Assembly: GCF_029910655.1 (NCBI RefSeq)
Contig: NZ_CP123897.1
Coordinates: 1,178,001 to 1,242,000, forward strand
Length of the DNA: 64,000 bases
Direction: 5' to 3'
From: Methylomonas sp. UP202
GTDB taxonomy: Bacteria > Pseudomonadota > Gammaproteobacteria > Methylococcales > Methylomonadaceae
Below, one piece after another: positions 9,216 to 18,398 of the stretch. A program made the translations under genes and the position numbers. The notes below the pieces were generated by a model. The model was not told the origin of the DNA, did no database searches, and worked only from the letters and a program-made list of their open reading frames with translations. Each line of letters opens with the position of its first letter. The stretch's first letter is position 1.

Positions 9216-9615
9216 ATGCACATGGAAATCCCCTCAAAACGCTATCAACAGCTTCAGCCTGAAGATCGAGTCACTATCAGCAGTCTGAAACAACAAAACC
9301 AGAGCATTCGCGCCATTGCGCGGATTCTGCAACGCCCCGCCAGTACCCTTAGTCGAGAACTACGACGTAATAGTACGGACAATCAATACAGCAGTGTCCA
9401 AGCGCAACAAGCCAGCCAGCATCGACGGCATCAATCACGATCACGCCAGAAATTGCATGCCGATAGCGTGTTGTTTGGCGTTGCATTTCCTTCGGCAAGG
9501 CTGGTCGCCCGAGCAAATTGCTCTGGCGCAGGCCGCGCTCTATCTCAAAGGCCATGAGTACCGAGTGTCACACGAAACCATTTACAACTGCATCTACGCC
9601 CAACCGGTCGGCGAA
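9216..9615 (+). pseudogene. IS30-family transposase, N-terminal remnant
   Basis: The start encodes the IS30-type helix-turn-helix, with RAIARILQRPASTLSRELRR. After a frameshift near 9475 the next frame continues with QGWSPEQIALA and VSHETIYNCIY, both hallmarks of IS30 transposases. The reading stops at 9615, where a perfect hairpin begins; the catalytic DDE domain is missing. It is a dead fragment. Confidence 0.85.
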
Positions 9616-9650
9616 GTAAATATCCCCCGGCTTTGCCGGGGGATATTTAC
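9616..9650. repeat. Perfect 16-bp hairpin at the IS30 breakpoint
   Basis: Arms GTAAATATCCCCCGGC and its exact complement with a 3-base loop (TTT). It lies exactly where the IS30 coding homology ends. No T-run follows, so it is not a normal terminator. It could be a REP-like or transposon-end hairpin. Confidence 0.7.
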
Positions 9651-9689
9651 TATCCTTGATTATCAATAAACTACAGCTTATTTTAACAC

Positions 9690-9748
9690 CTAGTGCTTAG
9701 TTGCGTTATTAAGAGATAGTAAGGTAGCCTTGTAGGGATGTCACGAGT
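9690..9748 (+). repeat. Second copy of the 59-bp IS630 end repeat
   Basis: Direct repeat of 9072-9130 with three mismatches. It is the true left end of the element, with the transposase ATG at 9738. Confidence 0.8.
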
Positions 9749-10805
9749 AGCCCCAAAAATTGAATGTTCTACTGAAGTGAGAACGGAGCTGGAACGACGT
9801 TCGGCGAGCTGGATGGAAGAAGCGCGCGTGGTCGAGCGAGTACGGATGATTCTAGGCTGTCTGGATGGGGCGCAAGTTCCAAGAGGTTGCGGCGAAATGC
9901 CGAACGCGAGCCAATAGGGTCATCAAATGGCGAGACCGTTTCCTGGCTCAGGGTCTACTGGGACTGTCGGACGCACCCCGGTCCGGCGCACCGAAGACGT
10001 ATGATGAGGATTTTCGACGGCGCGTCTTGGCGACCCTTGAACTACCGCCGCCAAAAAAGGGGCAAGCCGTCTGGGAGGGGGCGCCGTACAAAGCGGTGGG
10101 TGGTTCGGTCTACGCCGTCTGGCGGGTTCTCCCTCAGGAAGGGATATGCCTGCAACGACAACGATCCTGGTGCGTCATTACCGACAAAGAATTTGCTGCC
10201 AAGGCGGCGGATATCGTTTGTTAGTGTCTGAGCCTGCCCGAGAATGCCTTAGTCATCAGCGTCGATGAGAAGCCTAGCATCCAAGCGTTGGAGCGGACGA
10301 CCGGGTACCTTGAGACCGCAGCGGCAAGATTGCGCGAGGCTTCAAAAGCACCTACAAACGCCATGGCACGCACAACTTATTTGCGGCTCTACAGGTCGCG
10401 ACCGATAACGTCACCGCCCAGATTACCGAGACTAAGCGCCGTGAAGACTTTCTTGGATTTATGGGCACGATTGCTGCCGAGACGCCGACGGATAAAGAAT
10501 TGCACGTGATTCTGGACAATGACTGCACCCACAAAAAATGCGATGCTTGGCTGGCCCAACATCCGAACGTTCATTTCCACTTCACGCCAACCTCTGCCAA
10601 CTGGGCGAATCAAGTGGAAATCTGGTTCGGTATTCTGTCTTGCAAAGTTCTACGGGGAGCCAGTTTCCAGAACATCGCTGCCTTACGCCAAGCCATTGAA
10701 GACTTCGTCGCCGTCTACAATCCAATGGCTACACCTTTTCGATGGCGGAAGCGCGAGGTTTGCGGGGCGCAGCTACGAAACACTATCGCTAACTTACGAA
10801 ATTAA
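9738..10805 (+). pseudogene. IS630-family transposase, multiply frameshifted
   Basis: Starts MSRVAPKIECSTEVRTEL, then shifts frame near 9870 into the HTH region, with SDAPRSGAPKTYDEDFRR. An in-frame TAG at 10222-10224 interrupts it, and a further shift near 10320 leads to the C-terminal part. The DDE residues can be seen across the pieces: ISVDEKPS, VILDNDCTHK and ANQVEIWFG. The mobile element is therefore inactive on its own. Confidence 0.85.
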
Positions 10806-10885
10806 GCACTAGTGTGGTTGCAACAAAGCCAGCGGAACATGGCAAGTGGGCCAGGGTGTTTAACAGTGATGACAGCTCAGCCAGA

Positions 10886-11190
10886 TCAATCGCTTGGAGC
10901 GTCATCTGAACACCGTTCACTAAAAATAATGGTCAGCATAGCTTCACACGTCTGAGACTTAATAACTGGCGTCAGCACCAGTACATAAGCCGATAGTGTT
11001 AGCATTAGCTCATCGGCTTGGGTGTCACGCGTAGCGGCCTGATAGTGATTGATCGACTTTCGTAGCAGGTTGGCATTGACGCCATGATCCAGCGCTTTGC
11101 GCACAATCGACACACCCGGCAGCAACTCTGAACCAGCTCTTGTTTTGTGATCGGATCATAGCGGCAGCGGCCATCACACCGGTGACCGAT
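10886..11190 (-). pseudogene. IS66-family TnpA (orfA) remnant
   Basis: The minus strand encodes YDPITKQELVQSC and, after a frameshift near 11115, PGVSIVRKALDHGVNANLLR. This is the helix-turn-helix signature of IS66 accessory protein TnpA. The rest of IS66 (TnpB, TnpC) is not present. It is one of four decayed IS families packed between 6.6 and 11.2 kb. Confidence 0.7.
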
Positions 11191-11777
11191 GACTAACGGC
11201 CTGGATAAAGCACTCTTTGTCTCTAGCATGTGGGTGTCCAGTTAGTTGAAGGTGGACACCATCTTTGACTCTTTCAGTTATCGATGACAGATGTTGTTAA
11301 ATGAGCGCTTACTGTTGACCCAAGACGGGAGCGCAGAGCCCAAATTCTGCGTGAGCCGCCAGAGAACTGGCGAGCCGCCGAGCCAAAGTCGAACACGTGG
11401 TTCGGGATATAAAGCTCGTTTTGGTTACGTCAAGAATCGCTATCCCAGTTTAGCCAAAAAGCGCCGCACGTTTAACTTTTTTGACCACCAGCGCTAACTT
11501 GCTTCGCGGCGATGCGTATGAGCGGGGCTGCCTCATCGCGTCTGAAATTTGAAAATAGGCCCGGAAAAAGGCTTGTTTTCGAGAAAGAACGATTATTTTG
11601 ATGAAAAACAGTCGATTATTGAAACCTTTGGCCAATCTTAGAAATTGCTATTGCTCAAAATGGCAGTTTTTCAGAAGTTCCTTAAACCGCTTTAACGCGA
11701 TGATGCTCCATCCGATCGAAAATCTGAACTTATACTCATTCGGGGTATTTAGACGACTGGGAGTAAGGATTCAGATA
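11191..11777. other. IS-flanking stretch without a recognisable gene
   Basis: Frames here are short and lack family features. GTGTCCAGTTAG near 11229 and GGTGGACACC near 11251 form a short inverted pair, possibly an old IS end. The rest shows nothing I can name. Confidence 0.4.
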
Positions 11778-12923
11778 TTAATTAGAGGCTTCTCGGAGTC
11801 GCCCTTTCCTATGTATAAAATACCTTGTGATTATTAGATTGAGGTAATCACGGGCTAATGGTAAATCAATGCCTAAAGATCGCGCCGATAGCTGATTTTC
11901 AAATCCAGATGTGTCATGTAAATATGCCAAGAAAAAAGGAAATGATTTAGTGGTTTTACGTATATTATCCGTTGCTAAATGGTTGGCAATTTGAATAAGA
12001 CTATTAAAAATCAGGAATGGAATGTCCACGAGAATTGGTGATCTTAATTCACAGATTTTAATTGCCACGCGTACAGCTTTTCTTATTTCTGCGAGTTCTA
12101 TTGAATAGTCGACTCCAGAACAGAGATGGAAAATTTTTCCAAATACATCCGGTCTTTGCGAGCTGGTTTTTATACATTTTGCAACATAATCAACGGGTAT
12201 TATATCCAGCTTTGCGTTGCCGAGGTGCGGTAATAGTCCAAATGTAAGGCGCCCTGACAGAAAGTCACAAATATAATAAAAAATTTGGAAGTGAATGATC
12301 TTACCTGTTTCGGAGTGTCCGACAACCATACTCGGACGGTGTACAGTTACAGGTAAACTGAGTTCGAGCATCTTTTCTCTTAAGTAATCTTCTGCTTCAG
12401 CCTTGGATTGCTCGTATGTGTTATGAAATGCTCTCGTTTCGGTAATCCATGTTTCCGGTATTAAGCCGGGCATCTTGCCTGCTACCCCAATAGTGCTGAC
12501 ATATTCTACCTTCTGCAATACTCCCGCCACTTGGCAGGCGTGAGCCAGTTCGACAATGTTTTTGACGGCGTTCAATGCGTGTTTGCGAGCCGTGTCCAGC
12601 GGTAGATTCATCCGTACCACGCCGGCGCTATGGATAATATGCGTGCATGATTTAACGATTTCTCCATAGGCTTGCTCGGATAGGGCAAAGCGCGGCTCAT
12701 CGGTGTCCCCTTGTAGTAAAGTAATCCGTCGGCGCGCGTCGTCGGCTCGAGTGGTATCCAGTTCCCAGAATTCAATCAGTTCCTCTAGTCGTTGCCGTAG
12801 GTGTTCGGGTGAGTTCGCGCGGATTAACAACCAAATTCGGTTTTGTGGTTCTTCCAGCAATAGCGGTACCAGCATGCTGCCGATAGCGCCGGTCGCGCCG
12901 GTGACGAAGTAATTGGATTTCAT
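11778..12923 (-). CDS. Thioester/acyl reductase-like NAD(P)-dependent SDR
   Basis: A 381-residue extended short-chain dehydrogenase of the thioester-reductase / fatty acyl reductase (male-sterility) group. The NAD(P)-binding glycine motif is TGATGAIG (residues 8-15), with an active-site Ser in VSTIGVAG and the Tyr-Lys pair Y170/K174 in TYEQSK. Such domains reduce carrier- or CoA-bound acyl thioesters to aldehyde or alcohol. It is the last gene of the minus-strand operon, 43 bases after the acyl-AMP ligase, with AAGGAAT upstream of the ATG. Ligase plus reductase would resemble a split carboxylic acid reductase (inference). An alternative is a sugar-nucleotide epimerase, but the motif pattern favours acyl reduction. 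Confidence 0.7.
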   Translation of the reverse strand: MKSNYFVTGATGAIGSMLVPLLLEEPQNRIWLLIRANSPEHLRQRLEELIEFWELDTTRADDARRRITLLQGDTDEPRFALSEQAYGEIVKSCTHIIHSAGVVRMNLPLDTARKHALNAVKNIVELAHACQVAGVLQKVEYVSTIGVAGKMPGLIPETWITETRAFHNTYEQSKAEAEDYLREKMLELSLPVTVHRPSMVVGHSETGKIIHFQIFYYICDFLSGRLTFGLLPHLGNAKLDIIPVDYVAKCIKTSSQRPDVFGKIFHLCSGVDYSIELAEIRKAVRVAIKICELRSPILVDIPFLIFNSLIQIANHLATDNIRKTTKSFPFFLAYLHDTSGFENQLSARSLGIDLPLARDYLNLIITRYFIHRKGRLREASN

Positions 12924-12966
12924 CGTTATTCCTTGGGTGCGATTGGACGATCTGCAAAAGGACTTG

Positions 12967-14745
12967 TCAGGCCGGTAACTTCAGCAGCACGATATTAGGT
13001 TCAATTAACAGGGGTTGCTGATGAATAGTTGAATCGCCATTGTCTAATGCGTCGTAAAGCTGGTTTATCCACGCTCCGTAATCTTGTTGAATATTCCTCC
13101 GCAACAGCTTTAAATTACGCGTCAGTTCATTTCTTTCGACCGACAGTGACGAAAAGCTTAACACAGCACCGACCGGGCGCTTGTAATTGGGTAATTCCGC
13201 TGCGGTGTCCGCGAGCGTCATCGCTAATTTTCTAGCGTAATCGAGCATTTCGTTGGCGTCTTCCGGTCGTTCGGCCCCCACGGTTACCAAGGTTGTCAAA
13301 AATTTGCGGTTTGCGCCGAATACAACCGCGTGCTCGATTTTACTATGGCTTTTTAACAAGTCTTCGATTTCGACGGGGGCGATTTTGCGGCCGGTGGAGG
13401 TCTTAAACACGTCGGATTTTCGCCCGGTCAGGCGAATGTAGCCGTGTTCGTCGATCTCGGCATAATCCCCGCTCGCCAAATAACCGTCCGTGGTTAATCT
13501 GCGGTCTTCTTGTTGTTCCGCTACATAGCCACCAAAAACTCCGCTGCCTTTAACGAGTAATTCACCGTCTTCCGCAAGTATTACCCTATTAGGGCTTAGT
13601 GGTTTCCCGACAGTGCCGAATCGGTAGTCGTTGCCGCGGTTTGCGGCAATCGGAACAACGTTTTCGCTGAGACCGTAGGACTCCAGAATCAACAGGCCTG
13701 TTGCGTAGAAGCGTTTTAGCAGCCAAATTGGTATCGGAGCGGAACCGCTAATCAAATATCGGATGTTGCATCCGAACAATGATGTAAACGACTTGAATAG
13801 GCGGCGATTGATAAAACGAAATAGGCATCCGACCGGCGAATCGTTTTCCCCCGCAGACAGACAATAGCAGAGGAGGTGATAGATAGGTTTTGGTTGTCTA
13901 TTTAATTTGTTCTCGACTTCTTGATAGAGCTTTTCGTAAAAACGCGGGACAGCAATAAAGACATGCGGGTTGATTTGAGGTAGATATTCAATGATTTTTT
14001 GCGGCTGAGTTACGAAAAATATTTCCGAACCTCCAGCAAGCGCACATAGGTTTACAATGCGTTGAAAAAGATTCGATAACGGCAACCAACAGACCAAATG
14101 GCAGGGGGCTTGGCCAATTTCCGGGAAGGTGTCCAATATGGCTTGAATAGCGGTGACGATCTGTTCGTGTCTGTACGCTATTCCCTTGGGGGTACCGGTG
14201 GTGCCGGAGGTGAATATGATCGTTGCAATGTCGTTGGGGAATATCGCCGTTGATAAAACCGTGTGGTCGAGTTTTTCGTCGAGGTGGTCGTGAATGGTCA
14301 CCGAGTGAAGCTTGCTCTTACCGGATTCGCTGGCATCTTCAAGTGAAATAACGGTGGATATTTGATTAAAGACGCTGTCGCCAAATTTTTCCAAACGTCC
14401 AACTCGATCGATAATCATGGCATCGATTTTGACCAGAGTGGAGATGGTTTCGAGATGTTCCGCGGTTTCTTCGGGATCTATCCCGACAATGATACCGCCG
14501 AGCATCAGAATAGCGTGATGTGCCAACTCCCATTGGCTTGAGCTTGCCGCCAAAACAATGACGGTCTGCCCTTTTTCGATACCGAGAGTCTTTAGCTGCC
14601 AAGCTAGATCGACTGCCTGTAAATAGAATTGGCTGATGTTGGTGGGTGACCATTGGCCGTGAATATCGAGCGACCAATGAGCGTTAGCGTTCGGAGTTTG
14701 CCTGGCTCTTGTGGCTAACAATTCAGGGAGTGTCGCTCTTTGCAT
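12967..14745 (-). CDS. AMP-dependent acyl ligase (long-chain acyl-CoA synthetase-like)
   Basis: A 592-residue adenylate-forming enzyme of the ANL superfamily, long-chain acyl-CoA synthetase (FadD15-like) branch. It activates a carboxylic acid with ATP and transfers it to CoA or another thiol. The P-loop TSGTTGTPKG is at 179-188, followed by LPLSNLFQRI, then YGLSEN, the GD and GRKSDVFKTSTGRK core motifs, and a C-terminal catalytic Lys in LTRNLKLLRR. The first codons overlap the end of the amidotransferase gene by 23 bases; the ATG has AAGGAG upstream. Its location within an exopolysaccharide-type operon suggests a specialised acyl substrate rather than beta-oxidation. Confidence 0.85.
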   Translation of the reverse strand: MQRATLPELLATRARQTPNANAHWSLDIHGQWSPTNISQFYLQAVDLAWQLKTLGIEKGQTVIVLAASSSQWELAHHAILMLGGIIVGIDPEETAEHLETISTLVKIDAMIIDRVGRLEKFGDSVFNQISTVISLEDASESGKSKLHSVTIHDHLDEKLDHTVLSTAIFPNDIATIIFTSGTTGTPKGIAYRHEQIVTAIQAILDTFPEIGQAPCHLVCWLPLSNLFQRIVNLCALAGGSEIFFVTQPQKIIEYLPQINPHVFIAVPRFYEKLYQEVENKLNRQPKPIYHLLCYCLSAGENDSPVGCLFRFINRRLFKSFTSLFGCNIRYLISGSAPIPIWLLKRFYATGLLILESYGLSENVVPIAANRGNDYRFGTVGKPLSPNRVILAEDGELLVKGSGVFGGYVAEQQEDRRLTTDGYLASGDYAEIDEHGYIRLTGRKSDVFKTSTGRKIAPVEIEDLLKSHSKIEHAVVFGANRKFLTTLVTVGAERPEDANEMLDYARKLAMTLADTAAELPNYKRPVGAVLSFSSLSVERNELTRNLKLLRRNIQQDYGAWINQLYDALDNGDSTIHQQPLLIEPNIVLLKLPA

Positions 14746-15832
14746 TTTGCAATCTCCTTGTTGCTATCATGGGTGGATCGTAAGCACCCAGTGGGTGGTT
14801 TACGGTCAATTCCTTTTCCGATAGGTCAAGCCATTTCAGGCTTCTTGTCACCTCATGGCCTAAAAATACTTTCTTTTTGAGCATAAAGTCGATTATAGGC
14901 ACGAGTATGCGCCATTGGTTTACATTGGCCTTGCCCTCGCGTATTAATGCGGAAAACTCCGGCAGATATGGGTTGTACCCAAAATGCTTTAAGTCTGAAT
15001 ACATTAATAGCCAATTGATTGGGTAATTGCTGAATATCGGGCTGGCGTGCTTTCCGGATTTTACCAAACCCAGTTGCACGACTTTTTGCATGATCTGTTC
15101 CTGGTTGTAAGGCCAGGCGTGATAGGGTGCTAAGTATCTGGGAAATACAGTTCCGGAAGGATAGTTCTGGGGATTGAAAAATCGGGAAAGCTCTAGTTCG
15201 TCAAATTCGGTGCTGGTTTTCAGTGCCGGTGGCGTCCAATCGACTTTGGCAATCAAATCCCTGGAGAACTCGTAAAGCATTCGTTCAGGTTCGGGTTGGC
15301 CGGGCGAATATCCGGCCAGTATCAGCGGAATATTTTTTTCGAGAGCCAACTTAATGGCATCGCCTTCGAATAGAGGCGCATAGACGTACGACACGGTGTA
15401 TACCGCGCCGCGCGGTTCCTGATTTTTCAGCAAATGCCGGAAGAGCTTTTGGTAAAACTGCTCGGAAGGTCGGTAAACCACATGGTCGATGTCCAGCTTA
15501 TTCAACGTGCGACGGATATTGTCCCAGGCTAACGGCGGAATATTGATGTCGGTGGTGAAGGCCAGAACCTTAAGGCCGTATTCGACTTTTAACTTATAAA
15601 GTAAATAAATGCTGTCCTTACCGCCGCTAAGCGGCACCAAGCAATCGTATTCCGCTTGATTCTTACACTCGCGCAGGGCTTTTTCCAGATCGGCTTCGCG
15701 TTCGGCACGCTGTCTATCTAAAATTTGGCTGTCTTCCGGTTTATAGTTTTCGCACAGATGGCAAATCCCATTTTTGCCGAGTATGACTCCGGGTACCGCA
15801 TCGGATATTAAACATTTAACGCAGTTTGCCAT
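14723..15832 (-). CDS. N-acetyl sugar amidotransferase-like PP-loop enzyme
   Basis: A 369-residue protein with an N-terminal zinc-type CxxC pair (Cys4/7 and Cys24/27) and the PP-loop ATP pyrophosphatase motif SGGKDS at 69-74. This is the layout of N-acetyl sugar amidotransferases (WbpG/PseA-like), which amidinate nucleotide or surface sugars with ammonia from a HisH-type glutaminase. No HisH/HisF-like partner lies in the window. The gene starts 64 bases after epsB-like and overlaps the ligase by 23 bases, so it sits inside one operon. Family assignment is good; the substrate is unknown. Confidence 0.75.
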   Translation of the reverse strand: MANCVKCLISDAVPGVILGKNGICHLCENYKPEDSQILDRQRAEREADLEKALRECKNQAEYDCLVPLSGGKDSIYLLYKLKVEYGLKVLAFTTDINIPPLAWDNIRRTLNKLDIDHVVYRPSEQFYQKLFRHLLKNQEPRGAVYTVSYVYAPLFEGDAIKLALEKNIPLILAGYSPGQPEPERMLYEFSRDLIAKVDWTPPALKTSTEFDELELSRFFNPQNYPSGTVFPRYLAPYHAWPYNQEQIMQKVVQLGLVKSGKHASPIFSNYPINWLLMYSDLKHFGYNPYLPEFSALIREGKANVNQWRILVPIIDFMLKKKVFLGHEVTRSLKWLDLSEKELTVNHPLGAYDPPMIATRRLQNAKSDTP

Positions 15833-15896
15833 AATAGTTCCAGGGACAGGTTCTTAATTTCGCGCTAACAGGCGAGGGGTGTTGCGCTCGGTAAAA

Positions 15897-17285
15897 CTAT
15901 CTGGCTCCCTTACCCCATAAGATGACCTCGACGGTGCTCATCATGATGGTCAAATCTAAAAACAGACTGTAGTTTTTTACATAATATAAGTCATATTGCA
16001 ATTTCTGCAGGGTGTCGTACTCGCTGGCGCCGTACGGGTAGCATAGCTGCGCCCAACCGGTGATACCGGGTTTTACCCGGTGCCTTTCCTTGTAATAGGG
16101 GATGCGTTCTTCGAAACCTTGCACAAATTCGGGGCGTTCGGGTCTTGGGCCAACGAAGCTCATGTCGCCTTTCAACACGTTCAGCAGCTGCGGAAGCTCG
16201 TCTATCCGATATTTGCGGATAAACTTGCCGACCTTGGTGACCCTGTCGTCTGTTTGAGCGGCCCATTGCGCGCCGTTTTTTTCGGCATCCACTCGCATGC
16301 TGCGGAATTTGATGACGTTAAATACCTCGCTACGATAGCCTACCCGCCGCTGCCTATAAAATACCGGCGCGCCAAAGCCGCTTTCGACGTAGATCGCCAT
16401 CATGGTCAGCACCATGATCCACCAACTGACGGATAGCAATAACAAGCTGGCAATCACGTCGAACGTGCGTTTGACGATAGGGCGGGTGCCGTCGTTAACG
16501 AAACCGTCGGAGAACACCAGCCAACTCGGGCTTAACGTTTCCAGATATATCAAGCGCTGTTCGCGCTCGTAAAAGGTTTGCAAATCCATGATTTGAACGC
16601 CGGACATCTTGACGTCCAGCAGCTCGTCGACAGGGAGCTTTTTGCGCCTATCGTCCACCGCGATGACAATTTCGTCGACCTCGGCGGCTTCGACAATGTC
16701 GTTCAAGCGCAATTTCTCGTTGAGTGCGATGGCGTGCGGTACGTTGATGGGTTCGTCTTCGAGTGTTACATAACCGACAATTTCGAAGCCGCGATAAATG
16801 TAACTGGAATTGATGACGCTCAATTCCCCGGCGCGCTGGCCGCAACCGATGACCAGTACCCGGCGCTTGAGTTTTTCCAAGTTCACGAAACGATAAAACA
16901 GGTGGCGGGTCAGCAGTAGCCCGGCGTAGGAGAGAATCAGCGCGGAAATCAAAACGCTACGTGCCAACATCAGGTCTGGAATCACGTAGTAGATAAATGC
17001 CAACATGAAAACCGCAATGGCGAACGCAAAACTAATACGCTGTAGGATATTGTATTCTTCCTTATCGAGCGTTTTCCGGTATAGCCCCAACGCCGAGCAC
17101 GCGGCGGTAAATACCATTGAGTACATCAAGGCGGCGGCTCCCAGTTCGTTGGAGGTATACCAGGAGGCCGTATAGAGAAAACGGACTGTCGCGCCACAAT
17201 ACATCGCCAGAAAAAAGACCAGCCATTCCAGGATTAACAGCCATAAATAAGCCGTTGAAATATAGTGTCGAAAGATTCGAATCAT
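15897..17285 (-). CDS. XrtA/PEP-CTERM-type undecaprenyl-phosphate sugar phosphotransferase
   Basis: A 462-residue polyprenyl glycosylphosphotransferase that starts exopolysaccharide repeat synthesis by moving a sugar-1-phosphate onto undecaprenyl phosphate in the inner membrane. Four to five N-terminal membrane helices (about 10-135) precede a Rossmann-like sensor region (VLVIGCGQRAGE). The bacterial sugar transferase domain from about 270 contains KRTFDVIAS, FRSMRVDAE, DELPQLLNVLKGDMSFVGPRP and KPGITGWAQ. The full architecture matches the TIGR03013 PEP-CTERM/XrtA system glycosyltransferase (EpsB). It fits the PEP-CTERM proteins encoded elsewhere in the window. Confidence 0.9.
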   Translation of the reverse strand: MIRIFRHYISTAYLWLLILEWLVFFLAMYCGATVRFLYTASWYTSNELGAAALMYSMVFTAACSALGLYRKTLDKEEYNILQRISFAFAIAVFMLAFIYYVIPDLMLARSVLISALILSYAGLLLTRHLFYRFVNLEKLKRRVLVIGCGQRAGELSVINSSYIYRGFEIVGYVTLEDEPINVPHAIALNEKLRLNDIVEAAEVDEIVIAVDDRRKKLPVDELLDVKMSGVQIMDLQTFYEREQRLIYLETLSPSWLVFSDGFVNDGTRPIVKRTFDVIASLLLLSVSWWIMVLTMMAIYVESGFGAPVFYRQRRVGYRSEVFNVIKFRSMRVDAEKNGAQWAAQTDDRVTKVGKFIRKYRIDELPQLLNVLKGDMSFVGPRPERPEFVQGFEERIPYYKERHRVKPGITGWAQLCYPYGASEYDTLQKLQYDLYYVKNYSLFLDLTIMMSTVEVILWGKGAR

Positions 17286-17314
17286 ATTGGGTGCGAATTA
17301 CGGTCCGGGAAGAA

Positions 17315-18091
17315 TTATTGGAGAGACGTTTGGCCGGCCAGTGCTCGGATGTATTCGGCCGGAATGGCATAAGTGATGCCACTGGGGTTGGTGATGGCGT
17401 TTTCCTTGCTGCCTTGCACGAACACCTTGTTGATGATGCCGACGACCTTGCCCGAGTCCGGATCGTAAAGCGGGCTGCCGCTGTTGCCCGGATAGGCGGT
17501 CGCGTCGAGTTGGAACACGTTGTACGGGGTCTGCAGTTTTCTCAGCATGTTCACATTCAATTGATTGGTGGCGATGGCTGGGATTGCATTGGGCGAAATC
17601 GCTGAAACCATGGTGTGATGGGTGACAGGGTATAAGCCCAATACCATGCCGATCGGATAGCCGGTAAAAGCGAATTGCTCGCCTTCTTTAACCTTTCGCG
17701 AATCGCCGATTTCCAGCGGCGGCAGTTTGCCGCCTTCGAGCGTCAGCATAGCCAAGTCATGCTCTCCGTCCACGCCGGCAATATTCGCGATCAACATGTG
17801 CTCTTTTTGGTCCTGCAGATAGAACACCGCGAAACGCTCCAACCGGGCGCCGTCCAGCTTTTTCTCGAGCACATGGGCATTGGTGACGATCCGGTCGCCG
17901 TTACCGACCGCAAAGCCGGTCGCCAAAAACAGCGCTCTGGGATTACGGGTAGGCATGTAAGTTCCGACAGCAACCACGCCGGGTTTGATAAGGGCGATGG
18001 TATCCGGAAGTTTGTTGTCGTTGGCAAGCAAGTTGCCACTGGCGGCAAGCGTTAAAGCACTACCCAGAAAATATGCCGCTAAGTTAATCAT
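17315..18091 (-). CDS. Secreted trypsin-like serine protease
   Basis: A 258-residue chymotrypsin-fold protease with a signal peptide (residues 1-23, ending LLA). The catalytic triad is visible: H73 in TNAHV, D112 in EHDLAM and S204 in GNSGSPLY. There is no PDZ domain, unlike DegP. It is the first gene of the minus-strand exopolysaccharide operon, 29 bases before the sugar transferase. Similar trypsin-like proteins occur in surface polysaccharide loci; its role here could be quality control or processing (inference). Confidence 0.8.
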   Translation of the reverse strand: MINLAAYFLGSALTLAASGNLLANDNKLPDTIALIKPGVVAVGTYMPTRNPRALFLATGFAVGNGDRIVTNAHVLEKKLDGARLERFAVFYLQDQKEHMLIANIAGVDGEHDLAMLTLEGGKLPPLEIGDSRKVKEGEQFAFTGYPIGMVLGLYPVTHHTMVSAISPNAIPAIATNQLNVNMLRKLQTPYNVFQLDATAYPGNSGSPLYDPDSGKVVGIINKVFVQGSKENAITNPSGITYAIPAEYIRALAGQTSLQ

Positions 18092-18398
18092 GCAGAACTG
18101 TCGAGGGGGTCATACGAAGCCATGCCTAAAGTTTAGCCTATCTTGTCGTCAATACTAACACCCTGCCGAGAGTAGCGGCGCAAATTCGTTGGTGGTTCGA
18201 TCCAAGCAGAGTTTTGGCTTGGAAACGGTTCGGTCGGGATGGCTGGATGAATTTGGAGACGCGGAGTCGCTACGGTTGGTTTTTTCCCGAAACAGCGGAA
18301 CTTGACCGGCATTGGCCGGTCTACTTGGGCGGAGATAGTGCAGCCGGTAGCGCCGCGATCGGGAAACAGTGAGATCCCGTTCCGCGTTACCGGTTTTT
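18092..18398. other. Intergenic stretch, nothing recognised
   Basis: This stretch lies between the lpxH stop and the start of the protease operon, both on the minus strand. It should hold the promoter of the protease-epsB operon. I saw no clear promoter, terminator or small gene. Confidence 0.4.

Larger units (their letters stand above)
9690..10812 (+). mobile_element. IS630-family element, decayed
   Basis: Ends are CTAGTGCTTA at 9690-9699 and its inverse TAAGCACTAG at 10803-10812, with weaker similarity further in. The terminal CTAG contains the TA dinucleotide targeted by the IS630/Tc1 superfamily. The single transposase gene inside is broken. Confidence 0.8.

Noticed and set aside
9072-9748. 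CRISPR-like array from the two 59-bp repeats
   Set aside because: Only two copies, 559 bp apart, and they are IS630 ends.
11291-11497. 68-codon frame in the IS-flanking stretch
   Set aside because: No recognisable features; lies in decayed mobile DNA.
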